Shown here: in pieces, positions 7,927 through 16,984 of the stretch | Position numbering within the stretch: position 1 is the first letter of the stretch | How the letters are laid out: each line of letters opens with the position of its first letter | NCBI GenBank assembly: GCA_012522535.1 | Contig: JAAYKF010000082.1 | Location: forward strand, 1-43,154 | DNA length: 43,154 nucleotides | Source of the DNA: Bacteroidales bacterium | Lineage (GTDB): Bacteria > Bacteroidota > Bacteroidia > Bacteroidales > WCHB1-69 | Reading direction: 5' to 3' | The notes under the pieces: generated by a model | What the model saw: the letters and a program-made list of their open reading frames with translations, nothing else | What the model was told of the DNA's origin: nothing | Databases searched by the model: none | Made by a program: the position numbers and the translations under genes

Positions 7927-10008
7927 ATGCTTAAAAAAAGACACATATTAGTCATATTGATATTTTTTGCTCTTTTCGCTACAAAGGCACAGGAGCTGGA
8001 CACCCTGCAAAGCGATTCGTTTTTGGAGTCGGTTATGGAAGATTTTGCCTCCACCATAGAGGGCGACTTCGACTATACCGAATTTTTGGAAGAGTATGAA
8101 TATTATCTTCAAAATCCAATGAACATTAATAGTCCAGATTACGATGTTTTAAGAAGAGTTTTTGCACTTACAGACTATCAAATCTATGAACTAAAGAAGC
8201 ATATTTCCATGAATGGTGGATATATGGCAACGCTATATGAGCTGGCAACTGTGAACGGATTTGACAATAAAACTATATACAGAATCTTACCATTTATTAA
8301 AGTTGAAGGCGTTAGCAATCCCTATAATCTGAAACTGAAAAATGTTCTTAAATATGGTAGAAACCAAATTTTCTTAAGGTATCAAGAAGTTTTGGAAGAA
8401 CAAAAGGGATACTCATTTGCCAGCGATTCACTATTGGAAGCCAATCCCAATGCTAGGTATCTTGGCAGTCCACAAAAATTTTACGCTAAGTATAATTTCA
8501 ACTACCAGAATAGAGTTAGATTTGGAATTACTGCCGAAAAAGATGCCGGAGAAGAGTTTTTTAAAGGCACACAAAAGCAGGGTTTCGATTTTTATTCTGC
8601 ACACCTGTTTTTACAAGATTTTGGAATTGTAAAATCCTTAGCCATAGGCGATTACCACCTCCAATTTGGTCAAGGTCTAACACTATGGTCGGGAATGGCA
8701 TACGGAAAAACCTCATCTATAACCGGTATCAAAAAAAGAGCTCAAGGCATAAGACCCTACACCTCTGCCGACGAAAATAATTTTTTTAGAGGCATTGCCA
8801 CAACCCTTAAAAAGAAAGACTGGGAATTGAGCCTATTCTACTCCAACAACAGAATTGACGCCACTGTGGACACCTTAGACGCAGAGGAAAGCTATATAGC
8901 ATCATTGCAAGAAACCGGATTTCACAGAACACCCAGAGAGTTGGCTTACAAAAACAACTTGAATTTACAACTATTTGGAACACACCTATCCTACAAAACC
9001 GAGTTTTCGAGACTTGGTTTTACATTCTACCAAATGGAGTACGACAAAGATGTGCAAGGCAGAATTTCACCCTATAATCAATTTGAATTTACTGGACTTC
9101 AAAATTCTGGATTTGGACTTAACTACGAAACCTATATCCGAAAACATAGCTTCTTCGGAGAAGTTTCCATGAGCAGTAATGGTGGCATTGCCACCCTAAA
9201 CGGACTTGTTACTCAATTAGATCCATTTTTCTCAATATCATTACTACACAGATATTACAGTAAAGATTATCAAACAAAATATTCAGTGGGATTTGGCGAA
9301 AGTAGTAGAAACAACAACGAACAGGGTCTGTTTTTTGGGACCAATATGATTTTCCATTCCAAACTCACCTTAGATGCATATGTGGATTTATTCTCCTTTA
9401 AGTGGCTAAAATTCCGTGTTGATGCTCCATCACAGGGGGTTGACTACAATTTACAACTAAATTATACCCCAGCCAGATATTCGTCAATATATCTAAGATA
9501 CAGACACAAAGGAAAGTCTATCAACATAACCGACGATATGCACTTGAACAGAGTTTATGCCAATGAAAAACGTAACTTTAGAATACATTTGCAACACAAA
9601 CCATATCACAACTTTACAGTAAAAAGTCGTGCTGAATGGTCGTCATATCAGGTGGAAGGCTCCGATGCCACCAACGGATTTTTAGTCTATCAAGATGCTC
9701 AATATAATTTTTCGAAAATACCCCTAAACCTATCTGCACGAATAGCACTTTTCAACACCGATAGCTACGACGAAAGAATCTACGCCTACGAGAGCGACGT
9801 TCTATATGCTTTCTCTATTCCCGCATACTACTACAAAGGTACAAGGGCATATTTGGTTATGAAATATCAAATTGCTAGAAATATAAACTTCTGGTTTAGA
9901 ATTGCCCAAACTTGGTATGCCGACAGACACACTGTTGCCAGCGGATTGGACGAAATTGACGGTAATAGAAAAACCGACATTAAAGCACAACTGCAAATTA
10001 AATTTTAG
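7927..10008 (+). CDS. Outer-membrane protein with N-terminal helix-hairpin-helix region
   Basis: A 693-residue protein. Residues 1 to about 21 form a signal peptide (ending TKAQ). About 64-126 form a helix-hairpin-helix-like region: NPMNIN, then LTDYQIYELKKHI, then TLYELATVNGFDNKTIYRILPFI, the pattern seen in ComEA-type repeats. From about 140 to the end it is strand-rich and aromatic, finishing KAQLQIKF as an outer-membrane barrel would. The combination is a recognised but functionally uncharacterised Bacteroidota family. Helix-hairpin-helix repeats usually bind DNA, which suggests DNA capture or uptake at the surface. That is inference. The gene directly abuts the PorV/PorQ-like gene. No terminator is seen after it. 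Confidence 0.78.
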   Translation: MLKKRHILVILIFFALFATKAQELDTLQSDSFLESVMEDFASTIEGDFDYTEFLEEYEYYLQNPMNINSPDYDVLRRVFALTDYQIYELKKHISMNGGYMATLYELATVNGFDNKTIYRILPFIKVEGVSNPYNLKLKNVLKYGRNQIFLRYQEVLEEQKGYSFASDSLLEANPNARYLGSPQKFYAKYNFNYQNRVRFGITAEKDAGEEFFKGTQKQGFDFYSAHLFLQDFGIVKSLAIGDYHLQFGQGLTLWSGMAYGKTSSITGIKKRAQGIRPYTSADENNFFRGIATTLKKKDWELSLFYSNNRIDATVDTLDAEESYIASLQETGFHRTPRELAYKNNLNLQLFGTHLSYKTEFSRLGFTFYQMEYDKDVQGRISPYNQFEFTGLQNSGFGLNYETYIRKHSFFGEVSMSSNGGIATLNGLVTQLDPFFSISLLHRYYSKDYQTKYSVGFGESSRNNNEQGLFFGTNMIFHSKLTLDAYVDLFSFKWLKFRVDAPSQGVDYNLQLNYTPARYSSIYLRYRHKGKSINITDDMHLNRVYANEKRNFRIHLQHKPYHNFTVKSRAEWSSYQVEGSDATNGFLVYQDAQYNFSKIPLNLSARIALFNTDSYDERIYAYESDVLYAFSIPAYYYKGTRAYLVMKYQIARNINFWFRIAQTWYADRHTVASGLDEIDGNRKTDIKAQLQIKF

Positions 10009-10168
10009 AGGCAAAACTTCTTGATTTAAAGCTACTAACGTGCATTAGTTAAGAAATAAACAATAAACTAAAACTAATAAGTTGCTGAAATTCAAGGGGT
10101 AAGACTTTAGCACTTTCTAAAAATGTTGTAAAAACGTTAAATAAAGCACACTTACTGAAAAATGAATA

Positions 10169-10176
10169 TATATTTG
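10169..10176 (+). promoter_or_regulatory. Promoter -7 box for the thioredoxin-fold gene
   Basis: TATATTTG matches TAnnTTTG, about 40 nt before the ATG at 10216. The rest of the 207-nt gap (10009-10215) holds no gene or clear -33 TTG. Confidence 0.5.
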
Positions 10177-10215
10177 GTTTGTATTAAACGATTTAGACAA
10201 TAAAACAAAAAGATT

Positions 10216-11670
10216 ATGAAAAGGAAATTATCAATTTTAGTAGCTATGTTTAGTTTTATAGCCATCAGCTATGCACAACTTCCCAATGGCAGCTACGCAA
10301 AAAACTTTAACCTAAAAGACATAAACGGCGACACTCACACCTTGTACGAACACACAAATGCTGGTAAACCAGTTGCGTTAGACTTTTTTGCTGTTTGGTG
10401 CGGACCTTGCTGGAGCTATCACAACACACATGCTTTCAAAACAGCCTACGAAACATGGGGACCTCCGGGAACTGACGAAATGATGCTTTTTGCTATCGAA
10501 GGTAACAACGCCACCATAGCAAATATTAATGGTAATGGTGGCAATACTAAAGGCGATTGGGTAACAGGAACTCCTTATCCTATACTTCCAACATCTTCAC
10601 CCAATAGCAGTCAAGTGGTTAACGATTATAAAATCTCTTCTTTCCCAACAGTGTATATGGTTTGCCCAAATAGAAAAGTTTACAACATAGGACAAGCAAA
10701 TGCTAACACCATCAAGTCAAGAGCAGACCAGTTATGTCCAGAAGGCCAACAATATGACAACAATGTGCAATTGTTTAATTTTGAGGCTCCAAAAGGATTA
10801 TTATGTGGAACATTAGCTCCCAGATTTTTAATGCAAAATTTAGGTGAAAATGTGTTAACATCAGCTAAAATCATAATTTCAATTGATGGAAATGTTGTTC
10901 AAGAGAAAAACTGGACTGGTAATCTTGCAAAATATGATGCTGAAACTGTATTAGTTACAGGGATTAATATTGAAAATTTGAGTTTTGGAGAACATCAGCT
11001 ATCAGTAAAATTTGAAGAAGCTAATGGTAGTGCAGAGGCATTGCCAGAAAATGAAGCTACAATTCAATTTAAAATAGCTGAACACCCAACAGATGTTACT
11101 GTAAGAATTAATGCCGACACATATTATAGCGAAGTTTCATGGTCAATTAAAGAAAATGGCACAACATTTATAGCTGCTGAAGAAGAAAAACTTCCAACGA
11201 AAAATTATACCAAAAACATTTGTCTTGACCGCAAATGCTATACTTTCACAATTAGAGATAGCTACGGCGACGGTATGACATATGACGGAACAGGTATGGC
11301 TTATTTAATTGTTGCTGGCGATACTCTCGTGGAAATTAAAGGTAACGAATATACTTATTCAAAAAGCGTTTCTTTCTGTATAGATGAAAATACTTCTATC
11401 GAAAAATCATATTTCTTTGAAAATAACATCAGCATCTATCCCAACCCAGCTACAGACAATATAAATATTGAATTTATTGCACCTGAAAGTGGTAAAATGC
11501 AAATTGATGTTTACGATTTAACAGGAAAAGTTGTACACAAAGAAATGGTTGACGCCAACGACAAAGAAATTCATAAAGTTACTATTGATAACAAAATCAA
11601 ACCTGGAATTTACTTCGTTAAACTTCAACTTGGAAACTATATGTCAACACAAAAACTGATTATCCAATAA
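10216..11670 (+). CDS. Secreted thioredoxin-fold protein with type A T9SS sorting domain
   Basis: 484 residues. Signal peptide 1-20 (ending SYA), then a TlpA/thioredoxin-like domain (about 25-175) with the redox motif WCGPC (Cys62, Cys65) and a SSFPTVYMV cis-proline region. Next come beta-rich domains and a C-terminal sorting domain from about 402, beginning ISIYPNPATDNI and ending GNYMSTQKLIIQ. The last is the classic type A signal, so the protein should cross the outer membrane by the T9SS and be anchored or released. An extracellular disulfide reductase or isomerase is the natural guess. The CxxC is intact. It is a monocistronic gene with its own terminator. Confidence 0.9.
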   Translation: MKRKLSILVAMFSFIAISYAQLPNGSYAKNFNLKDINGDTHTLYEHTNAGKPVALDFFAVWCGPCWSYHNTHAFKTAYETWGPPGTDEMMLFAIEGNNATIANINGNGGNTKGDWVTGTPYPILPTSSPNSSQVVNDYKISSFPTVYMVCPNRKVYNIGQANANTIKSRADQLCPEGQQYDNNVQLFNFEAPKGLLCGTLAPRFLMQNLGENVLTSAKIIISIDGNVVQEKNWTGNLAKYDAETVLVTGINIENLSFGEHQLSVKFEEANGSAEALPENEATIQFKIAEHPTDVTVRINADTYYSEVSWSIKENGTTFIAAEEEKLPTKNYTKNICLDRKCYTFTIRDSYGDGMTYDGTGMAYLIVAGDTLVEIKGNEYTYSKSVSFCIDENTSIEKSYFFENNISIYPNPATDNINIEFIAPESGKMQIDVYDLTGKVVHKEMVDANDKEIHKVTIDNKIKPGIYFVKLQLGNYMSTQKLIIQ

Positions 11671-11690
11671 ATCAATATACATTGTACAAA

Positions 11691-11728
11691 AAAGGGATTT
11701 CTTAAACCGAAATCCCTTTTTTTTTTAC
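11691..11728 (+). terminator. Rho-independent terminator after the thioredoxin-fold gene
   Basis: AAAGGGATTT and AAATCCCTTT pair across a short loop, followed by a run of more than eight T. Confidence 0.88.
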
Positions 11729-11750
11729 AATACAATTCGCATAATTTTCT

Positions 11751-11758
11751 TATTTTTG
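11751..11758 (+). promoter_or_regulatory. Promoter -7 box for hisS-hutH, nearly leaderless
   Basis: TATTTTTG matches TAnnTTTG and ends only 10 nt before the hisS ATG at 11769. Transcription would start about 5 nt upstream of the start codon. A -33 TTG is not obvious. Confidence 0.5.
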
Positions 11759-11768
11759 CAAAAAAAAG

Positions 11769-13133
11769 ATGGCAAAACAAAAACCAAGCATTCCAAAAGG
11801 CACACGCGATTTTCTTCCCATCGAAATGTCTCGCCGAAATTATATATTCTCAACCATTAGAACTGTTTTTGAAAATTACGGATTCCTTCCCATCGAAACT
11901 CCCGCCGTGGAGAACCTTTCGACACTTATGGGCAAATATGGCGAAGAGGGCGACCGCTTGCTTTTTAAAATCATAAACTCTGGAGACTTCCTTAACAAAG
12001 TTGAAGACAACTTTGAAGACTATAAAAAACTTCTTCCAAAAATTTCTGATAAAGGACTTCGATACGACCTAACAGTGCCATTTGCACGCTTCGTTGTAAT
12101 GAATAGAAACGAAATTACAAATCCATTCAAAAGATATCAAATACAACCAGTTTGGCGTGCTGATAGACCCCAAAAAGGACGATATCGCGAGTTTTTTCAA
12201 TGCGATGTGGACGTAATCGGAAGCAACTCCATGCTAAACGAAGCTGAACTCATTTCTATCATTTCTGATGTTTTTACAAAACTAAAAATAAATGTCACTA
12301 TAAAAATTAATAATCGAAAAATACTATCAGGAATTGCTGAAATAATAGGTCAAGCCGACAAAATTGTTGACATAACTGTTGCCATTGACAAGCTCGACAA
12401 AATTGGAATAGAAAACGTAAACAACGAACTTGCAGAAAAAGGAATTCCAGCCAAAGCTATTGAAAAACTACAACCAATTATCTTATTAAAAGGCAATACA
12501 GAAGAGAAACTTCAACAACTTAAAGAGTGGTTTGATGATATTGAAATTGGCAAAAAAGGTATAGAAGAGTTAGAAGAAACTTTCAAATTTGCAAAATTGT
12601 ACGACATAAATTTCCCCATAGAACTTGACTTAACCTTGGCTCGCGGTTTAAACTATTACACTGGAATTATTATTGAAGTAAAAGCCGAAGATGTGAATAT
12701 TGGTAGCATCACTGGTGGCGGACGTTATGACGATTTAACTGGAATTTTCGGACTAAATGATATGTCGGGTGTGGGAATTTCTTTCGGTGCCGATAGAATA
12801 TACGATGTCTTGAACGAAACCAATGCCTTCCCTTCCGAAATTGAAGCTCCTACTAAGGTACTTTTCATAAATTTCGGTATAAAAGAGCAAGAATATTTAG
12901 TTCCTATTTTACAAAAGCTCAGAAAAAACAATATCTCTGCCGAAATTTATCCTGAACATGCAAAAATTAAAAGACAAATGACATACGCAAATCAGCGAAA
13001 ATTCCCCATTGTAATTATTGCTGGTGCCAACGAAATTGACAACAAACAAGTTCAAATAAAAAACATGAAAAGTGGAGAGCAAATTCTTGTTAGCCCAGAA
13101 AACATCTTAGAAGAAATAGAAAAAATAATATAA
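11769..13133 (+). CDS. hisS: Histidyl-tRNA synthetase
   Basis: A class II synthetase of 454 residues that charges tRNA-His. Visible landmarks are the N-terminal PKGTRDFLP, motif 2 as [22 protein letters not shown], the histidine-binding [10 protein letters not shown], and motif 3 around [13 protein letters not shown]...[12 protein letters not shown]-terminal anticodon-binding domain follows. The length is somewhat above the usual 420-430 but matches the Bacteroidota form. It is followed after 16 nt by hutH, so histidine charging and histidine breakdown are probably on one transcript. Confidence 0.97.
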   Translation: MAKQKPSIPKGTRDFLPIEMSRRNYIFSTIRTVFENYGFLPIETPAVENLSTLMGKYGEEGDRLLFKIINSGDFLNKVEDNFEDYKKLLPKISDKGLRYDLTVPFARFVVMNRNEITNPFKRYQIQPVWRADRPQKGRYREFFQCDVDVIGSNSMLNEAELISIISDVFTKLKINVTIKINNRKILSGIAEIIGQADKIVDITVAIDKLDKIGIENVNNELAEKGIPAKAIEKLQPIILLKGNTEEKLQQLKEWFDDIEIGKKGIEELEETFKFAKLYDINFPIELDLTLARGLNYYTGIIIEVKAEDVNIGSITGGGRYDDLTGIFGLNDMSGVGISFGADRIYDVLNETNAFPSEIEAPTKVLFINFGIKEQEYLVPILQKLRKNNISAEIYPEHAKIKRQMTYANQRKFPIVIIAGANEIDNKQVQIKNMKSGEQILVSPENILEEIEKII

Positions 13134-13149
13134 TTAAAGTATTGAAAAA

Positions 13150-14643
13150 ATGGAAAAACACATTATTTCACCTGAACCCATAAGCATTGATTTAATAAAA
13201 AACATAATCAATCAGGGTGTAAAAATTGAGTTATCTCAAGAATCCATCGAAAGAATAAATAAATGTAGAGAATATTTAGACAAAAAAACCGACGAAATTG
13301 ACCGTCCTATTTACGGTGTAACAACAGGTTTTGGGTCGCTTTGCAATACTGTTATTTCCAATGAAGATTTAGGAAAACTTCAAAAAAATCTTGTAATGTC
13401 GCACGCTTGTGGTATGGGCGAAGAAGTTCCTCAAGAAATTGTAAAAATTATGACTTTCCTAAAAATTCATGCTCTCTCGTTGGGTCATTCTGGTGTACAA
13501 TTAAAAACCGTTCAGCGTTTGGTCGATTTTTTCAATAATGATATTATACCTGTTGTTTATCAATTGGGTTCTTTGGGTGCGTCGGGCGATTTATCTCCAT
13601 TGGCACATCTTTGTTTACCCCTTTTTGGTGAAGGCGAAGTCTATCTTAAAGATGAAAAAATCAGCGGTCGTGAATTGAATGAAAAAATGAAATGGGACGA
13701 CATTAACCTACAATCAAAGGAGGGTTTGGCACTACTCAACGGAACACAGTTTATGAGTTCGTACGGAGTTTGGCTAATGATAGAAAGTGAGAAAATTTCC
13801 AATGCGGCCGACATCATCGGTGCCCTATCTTTAGATGCTTATGACGGTCGTATTGAGCCTTTCTATCCTTCGGTTCACAAAATTCGCCCTCACTACGGAC
13901 AATTGGAAACTGCCGAAAGATTCAACAATATTCTCAGTGGGTCGGAAATTATTGTTAGAGAAAAAGAACATGTTCAAGACCCCTACTCTTTCCGCTGTAT
14001 TCCACAAGTTCATGGAGCTTCAAAAGATAGTATCTACTACGTTCGTAGTGTTATTGAGACTGAAATAAATGCCGTTACCGACAATCCCACAATTTTCCCC
14101 GACGAAGATATGGTGGTTTCGGCTGGCAACTTTCACGGACAGCCTTTGGCTCTCGTCTTAGACTTTTTATCCATCGCACTTGCAGAGCTTGGAAATATTT
14201 CGGAGAGAAGAATTTACCAATTAATTGCTGGAAAACGTGGACTACCTTCATTCTTGGTGGCAAATCCCGGATTAAATTCTGGTTTTATGATACCACAATA
14301 CACAGCAGCTTCAATTGTAAATCAAAGCAAATCGCTTACAATGCCATGTTCCAGCGACTCAATTGAGTCTTCGCAAGGACAAGAGGACCACGTTAGCATG
14401 GGTGCCAATGCTGCCACAAAAGCATTCAGAATTGCTCAAAATACAGAAAGAATTTTGGCAATAGAACTTTTCAACGCTGCACAGGCGATGGAGTTCCGCC
14501 GTCCGCTGAAATCATCTCCAATTTTGGAATCTATGATTTCTGAATATCGCAAATATGTTCCTTATGTTGAAGATGACCCCATTATGTATAAACTAATGGA
14601 TAAATCTTTGAATTTTATTCAAAATACAGATTTTGCTTTTTAG
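13150..14643 (+). CDS. hutH: Histidine ammonia-lyase
   Basis: Deaminates L-histidine to trans-urocanate, the substrate of the hutU product at 4472-6469. The self-cyclising Ala144-Ser145-Gly146 that makes the MIO cofactor sits in LGASGDLSPLAHL. The catalytic-tyrosine region IYGVTTGFGSL and the FLSIALAELGNISERR helix are present. At 497 residues it is near the usual length. Aromatic ammonia-lyases share this fold, but the downstream SSQGQEDHVSMG motif favours histidine. It lies 16 nt after hisS with no terminator between, and a 28-bp palindrome follows its stop codon. Confidence 0.95.
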   Translation: MEKHIISPEPISIDLIKNIINQGVKIELSQESIERINKCREYLDKKTDEIDRPIYGVTTGFGSLCNTVISNEDLGKLQKNLVMSHACGMGEEVPQEIVKIMTFLKIHALSLGHSGVQLKTVQRLVDFFNNDIIPVVYQLGSLGASGDLSPLAHLCLPLFGEGEVYLKDEKISGRELNEKMKWDDINLQSKEGLALLNGTQFMSSYGVWLMIESEKISNAADIIGALSLDAYDGRIEPFYPSVHKIRPHYGQLETAERFNNILSGSEIIVREKEHVQDPYSFRCIPQVHGASKDSIYYVRSVIETEINAVTDNPTIFPDEDMVVSAGNFHGQPLALVLDFLSIALAELGNISERRIYQLIAGKRGLPSFLVANPGLNSGFMIPQYTAASIVNQSKSLTMPCSSDSIESSQGQEDHVSMGANAATKAFRIAQNTERILAIELFNAAQAMEFRRPLKSSPILESMISEYRKYVPYVEDDPIMYKLMDKSLNFIQNTDFAF

Positions 14644-14651
14644 CAAATATA

Positions 14652-14709
14652 TAATACTAATTGTAATAATAAAATAGTTCAAACTATTTTATTATTACAA
14701 TTAGTATTA
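14652..14709. repeat. Perfect 28-bp inverted repeat between convergent genes
   Basis: Left arm 14652-14679 and right arm 14682-14709 are perfectly complementary with only a CA loop. The arms are almost pure A/T and no long T-run follows, so this is not a standard terminator, though it lies between the ends of hutH and yihY and could act as one in both directions. Its core AAATAGTTCAAACTATTT recurs, with one base changed, in the hairpin at 42950-42981. Confidence 0.85.
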
Positions 14710-14754
14710 GTTTAGATGGTTTTAAAAACCTTGAAGGCTTAGATACCCACTATT

Positions 14755-15690
14755 TCAAGAGATTTTTTTCAACTCTTCTCTCGCTTTCAGAATACATACA
14801 TTGAGTTCAAAACCAATCAGAAGAAGAATTGAGTTGAAATACAACCACATCATCAAGCCGATAAGAGTTCCGATGGAACCATAAAGTGCGTTATACCTTG
14901 TGAAGTTTGAAATATAATAATCGAAACGAACCATAAGCATAAGCGACTTAAATGTTGCCAAAGATGAACCTGCCGAAATAAATTTATAATATTTTTTATT
15001 AGAAGGTGCCAAGTAGTAGATAAATGAGATAGCGAAAAATATTAGCAACATCACAATTAGCCACTTTATAAAAACCAGAAGTTTAAACATAAATCCACCT
15101 GAAATAATTTCGTGGCTTGCTAGATAGTTAAGGGAAAAACGACCTACACCTATAAAACCTATTGCCAAAAACATCAATATAGACATGATAAAAATCAGGT
15201 AAAAAGACATCAATCTTTGTTTAAAAGCTGTTCTGGTTTCAATATTGTAATAACTTTTATTGAAGGCTCTACTGATTGCCATCACTCCATTGGAGGTCAA
15301 AAAGAGTGATATTAAAAACGAAATTGACATTAGCCCACCTCTTTGCCGGAGGAGCATATCGTTTATAATGGGTTCTATTATTTGCCATGTTGCTTCAGGC
15401 ATAATATCTTCCACCAAGGTCAGGAGTGTAGGCACAAAATTTTCTATGGGCAAATATGGTATAAAAGAGAAAAGAGCTAAGAGTGCCGGAAATATTGCCA
15501 AGAAAAATGTAAACGACAAAGAGGCTGCTCTCTGGGTAATATCACCCTTAAACAGCCCTTTTAGAAAAAATTTTATCACATAATATATGGGGATTTTATC
15601 AAACCCGGGAAGACTTACACGTTTTAAGAAAATTATTGTAAGTCTGACAAAACGCAATTGTAAAATATAGTCTTTGATTTTTTTAAACAT
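14755..15690 (-). CDS. YihY/BrkB-family inner-membrane protein
   Basis: 311 residues with about six hydrophobic segments and the family pattern RAASLSFTFFLAIFPALLALFSFIPYLP, followed by GLMMWLYFNSILLLIGFELN near the C-terminus. YihY/BrkB proteins are inner-membrane proteins of unsettled function; some were once wrongly called RNase BN. I start it at the ATG 15688-15690, not the TTG one codon upstream. This start overlaps the last 8 nt of nadC, so the two are translationally coupled. It is the last gene of DUF4783-like/nadC/yihY. Confidence 0.88.
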   Translation of the reverse strand: MFKKIKDYILQLRFVRLTIIFLKRVSLPGFDKIPIYYVIKFFLKGLFKGDITQRAASLSFTFFLAIFPALLALFSFIPYLPIENFVPTLLTLVEDIMPEATWQIIEPIINDMLLRQRGGLMSISFLISLFLTSNGVMAISRAFNKSYYNIETRTAFKQRLMSFYLIFIMSILMFLAIGFIGVGRFSLNYLASHEIISGGFMFKLLVFIKWLIVMLLIFFAISFIYYLAPSNKKYYKFISAGSSLATFKSLMLMVRFDYYISNFTRYNALYGSIGTLIGLMMWLYFNSILLLIGFELNVCILKAREELKKIS

Positions 15691-16525
15691 CAATAACAGC
15701 TTTTAGGCTAAGGTCAAGACTTTTAATTTGATGCGTTAATGCTCCCGACGATATGAAATCGACACCAGTTTTGGCATATTCTAAAATATTATCGTGGGTA
15801 ATATTTCCAGATGCTTCGGTTTCAAATTTACCATCGATTATTTTGAGAGCTTCCACAATTTGACTTGGGGTGAAATTGTCCAACATTATTCTATCTACTG
15901 TTCCTATTTCCACCACTTCTCTAACATCGTCGAGGGTTCTAGTTTCCACCTCAATTTTTAGTGATTTATTTTTTTCTTTCAGATAGTTGTTGGTTCTTTC
16001 AATGGCATTTTTAATTCCGCCAGCATAGTCTATATGATTATCTTTTAGCATAATCATATCAAACAATCCGAAGCGGTGATTCTGTCCACCACCAATTTTC
16101 ACAGCCATTTTTTCCACAACCCTATTGCAAGCTGTTGTTTTTCGGGTGTCTAAAATTTTGCAATTTGTACCCTCAACAAGCTTGACTATATTGTGAGTGG
16201 CAGTGGCAATTCCGCTCATACGTTGCATAAAATTCAAGACAGTTCTTTCGGCAGATAAAATAGAAATTGCACGTCCGTTAACTTGCAATACTAAATCACC
16301 TTTTAAGATTTTATCGCCATCATTCTTAAAAAGCTTGATTTCCAAGTCTTTATCCACTTGCTGAAATACCATTTTTGCCACCTCAACACCTGCTAATATG
16401 CCATCTTCTTTGGCGTAGATATCGCCTTTGGCCTGTGTTTCGGGTTTTATAGATGCCAAGGACGAATGATCGCCATCGCCAAGGTCTTCTTCTAAAGCTA
16501 ATCTAACTAATTCTTTTAATTCCAT
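15683..16525 (-). CDS. nadC: Nicotinate-nucleotide pyrophosphorylase (carboxylating)
   Basis: Quinolinate phosphoribosyltransferase, which joins quinolinate and PRPP to give nicotinate mononucleotide in de novo NAD synthesis. The 280 residues include SAERTVLNFMQRMSGIAT, DTRKTTACNR (about 126-135) and KIGGGQNHRFGLFDMIMLKDNHI (about 143-165), which hold the substrate- and PRPP-binding residues. nadA and nadB are not in the window. The ATG directly abuts the stop of the DUF4783-like gene, and the 3' end overlaps yihY. Confidence 0.96.
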   Translation of the reverse strand: MELKELVRLALEEDLGDGDHSSLASIKPETQAKGDIYAKEDGILAGVEVAKMVFQQVDKDLEIKLFKNDGDKILKGDLVLQVNGRAISILSAERTVLNFMQRMSGIATATHNIVKLVEGTNCKILDTRKTTACNRVVEKMAVKIGGGQNHRFGLFDMIMLKDNHIDYAGGIKNAIERTNNYLKEKNKSLKIEVETRTLDDVREVVEIGTVDRIMLDNFTPSQIVEALKIIDGKFETEASGNITHDNILEYAKTGVDFISSGALTHQIKSLDLSLKAVIDV

Positions 16526-16927
16526 TTATTCAAATTGTAAACGTTGGATACGATAATTGGGTCCTACTTTTTTGGTTAAATAATAGACTCTATATGTTTT
16601 TGAATTTGTGGACATATATCTTCCTATAGTATATATTCCTCTGTCTGGTGTATTCTCTTCTTGCGATACTGTAAAAGATTTTGGTGGATTACTTTTGAAG
16701 AACTTTCCAACAATTATCTCAGCTTGTGCTTTGCTGTATGTACCCTCATTTCCGGGTATTAGCAAATCGATGCTATTATTAAAGTGTCTGCTCAAATCTC
16801 GTGAATTTCCTTTTTTAATAGCATTGTTTATAGCTGAATTTTCTGATTGCATTGGGGACGTAGAACCACCAAATAAGAAAAAAGATGCCAGCAAGATAGT
16901 AAATATTGATATTTTTCTCATAGACAT
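16526..16927 (-). CDS. Secreted or periplasmic DUF4783-like protein
   Basis: A 133-residue protein with a signal peptide (hydrophobic stretch SIFTILLASFFLFGGS). The rest is an alpha/beta domain with SRHFNNSIDLLIPGNEGTYSKAQAE and a C-terminal YRVYYLTKKVGPNYRIQRLQF, which looks like the DUF4783 family of Bacteroidota, a small cone-shaped NTF2-like fold. No catalytic residues can be named. The coding end touches the nadC start with no spacer, a linkage often seen in this phylum. A second ATG two codons in (16919-16921) is equally possible as start. The function is unknown. Confidence 0.78.
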   Translation of the reverse strand: MSMRKISIFTILLASFFLFGGSTSPMQSENSAINNAIKKGNSRDLSRHFNNSIDLLIPGNEGTYSKAQAEIIVGKFFKSNPPKSFTVSQEENTPDRGIYTIGRYMSTNSKTYRVYYLTKKVGPNYRIQRLQFE

Positions 16928-16984
16928 TTTCTATTTTTCTTATTACAATACAAAAACCAAACCAAACTTTTTTAAATTCAATTT

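Noticed and set aside
14652-14709. A standard rho-independent terminator
   Set aside because: The stem is nearly all A/T and lacks a following T-run. I keep it as a palindrome that might act as a 3' signal.
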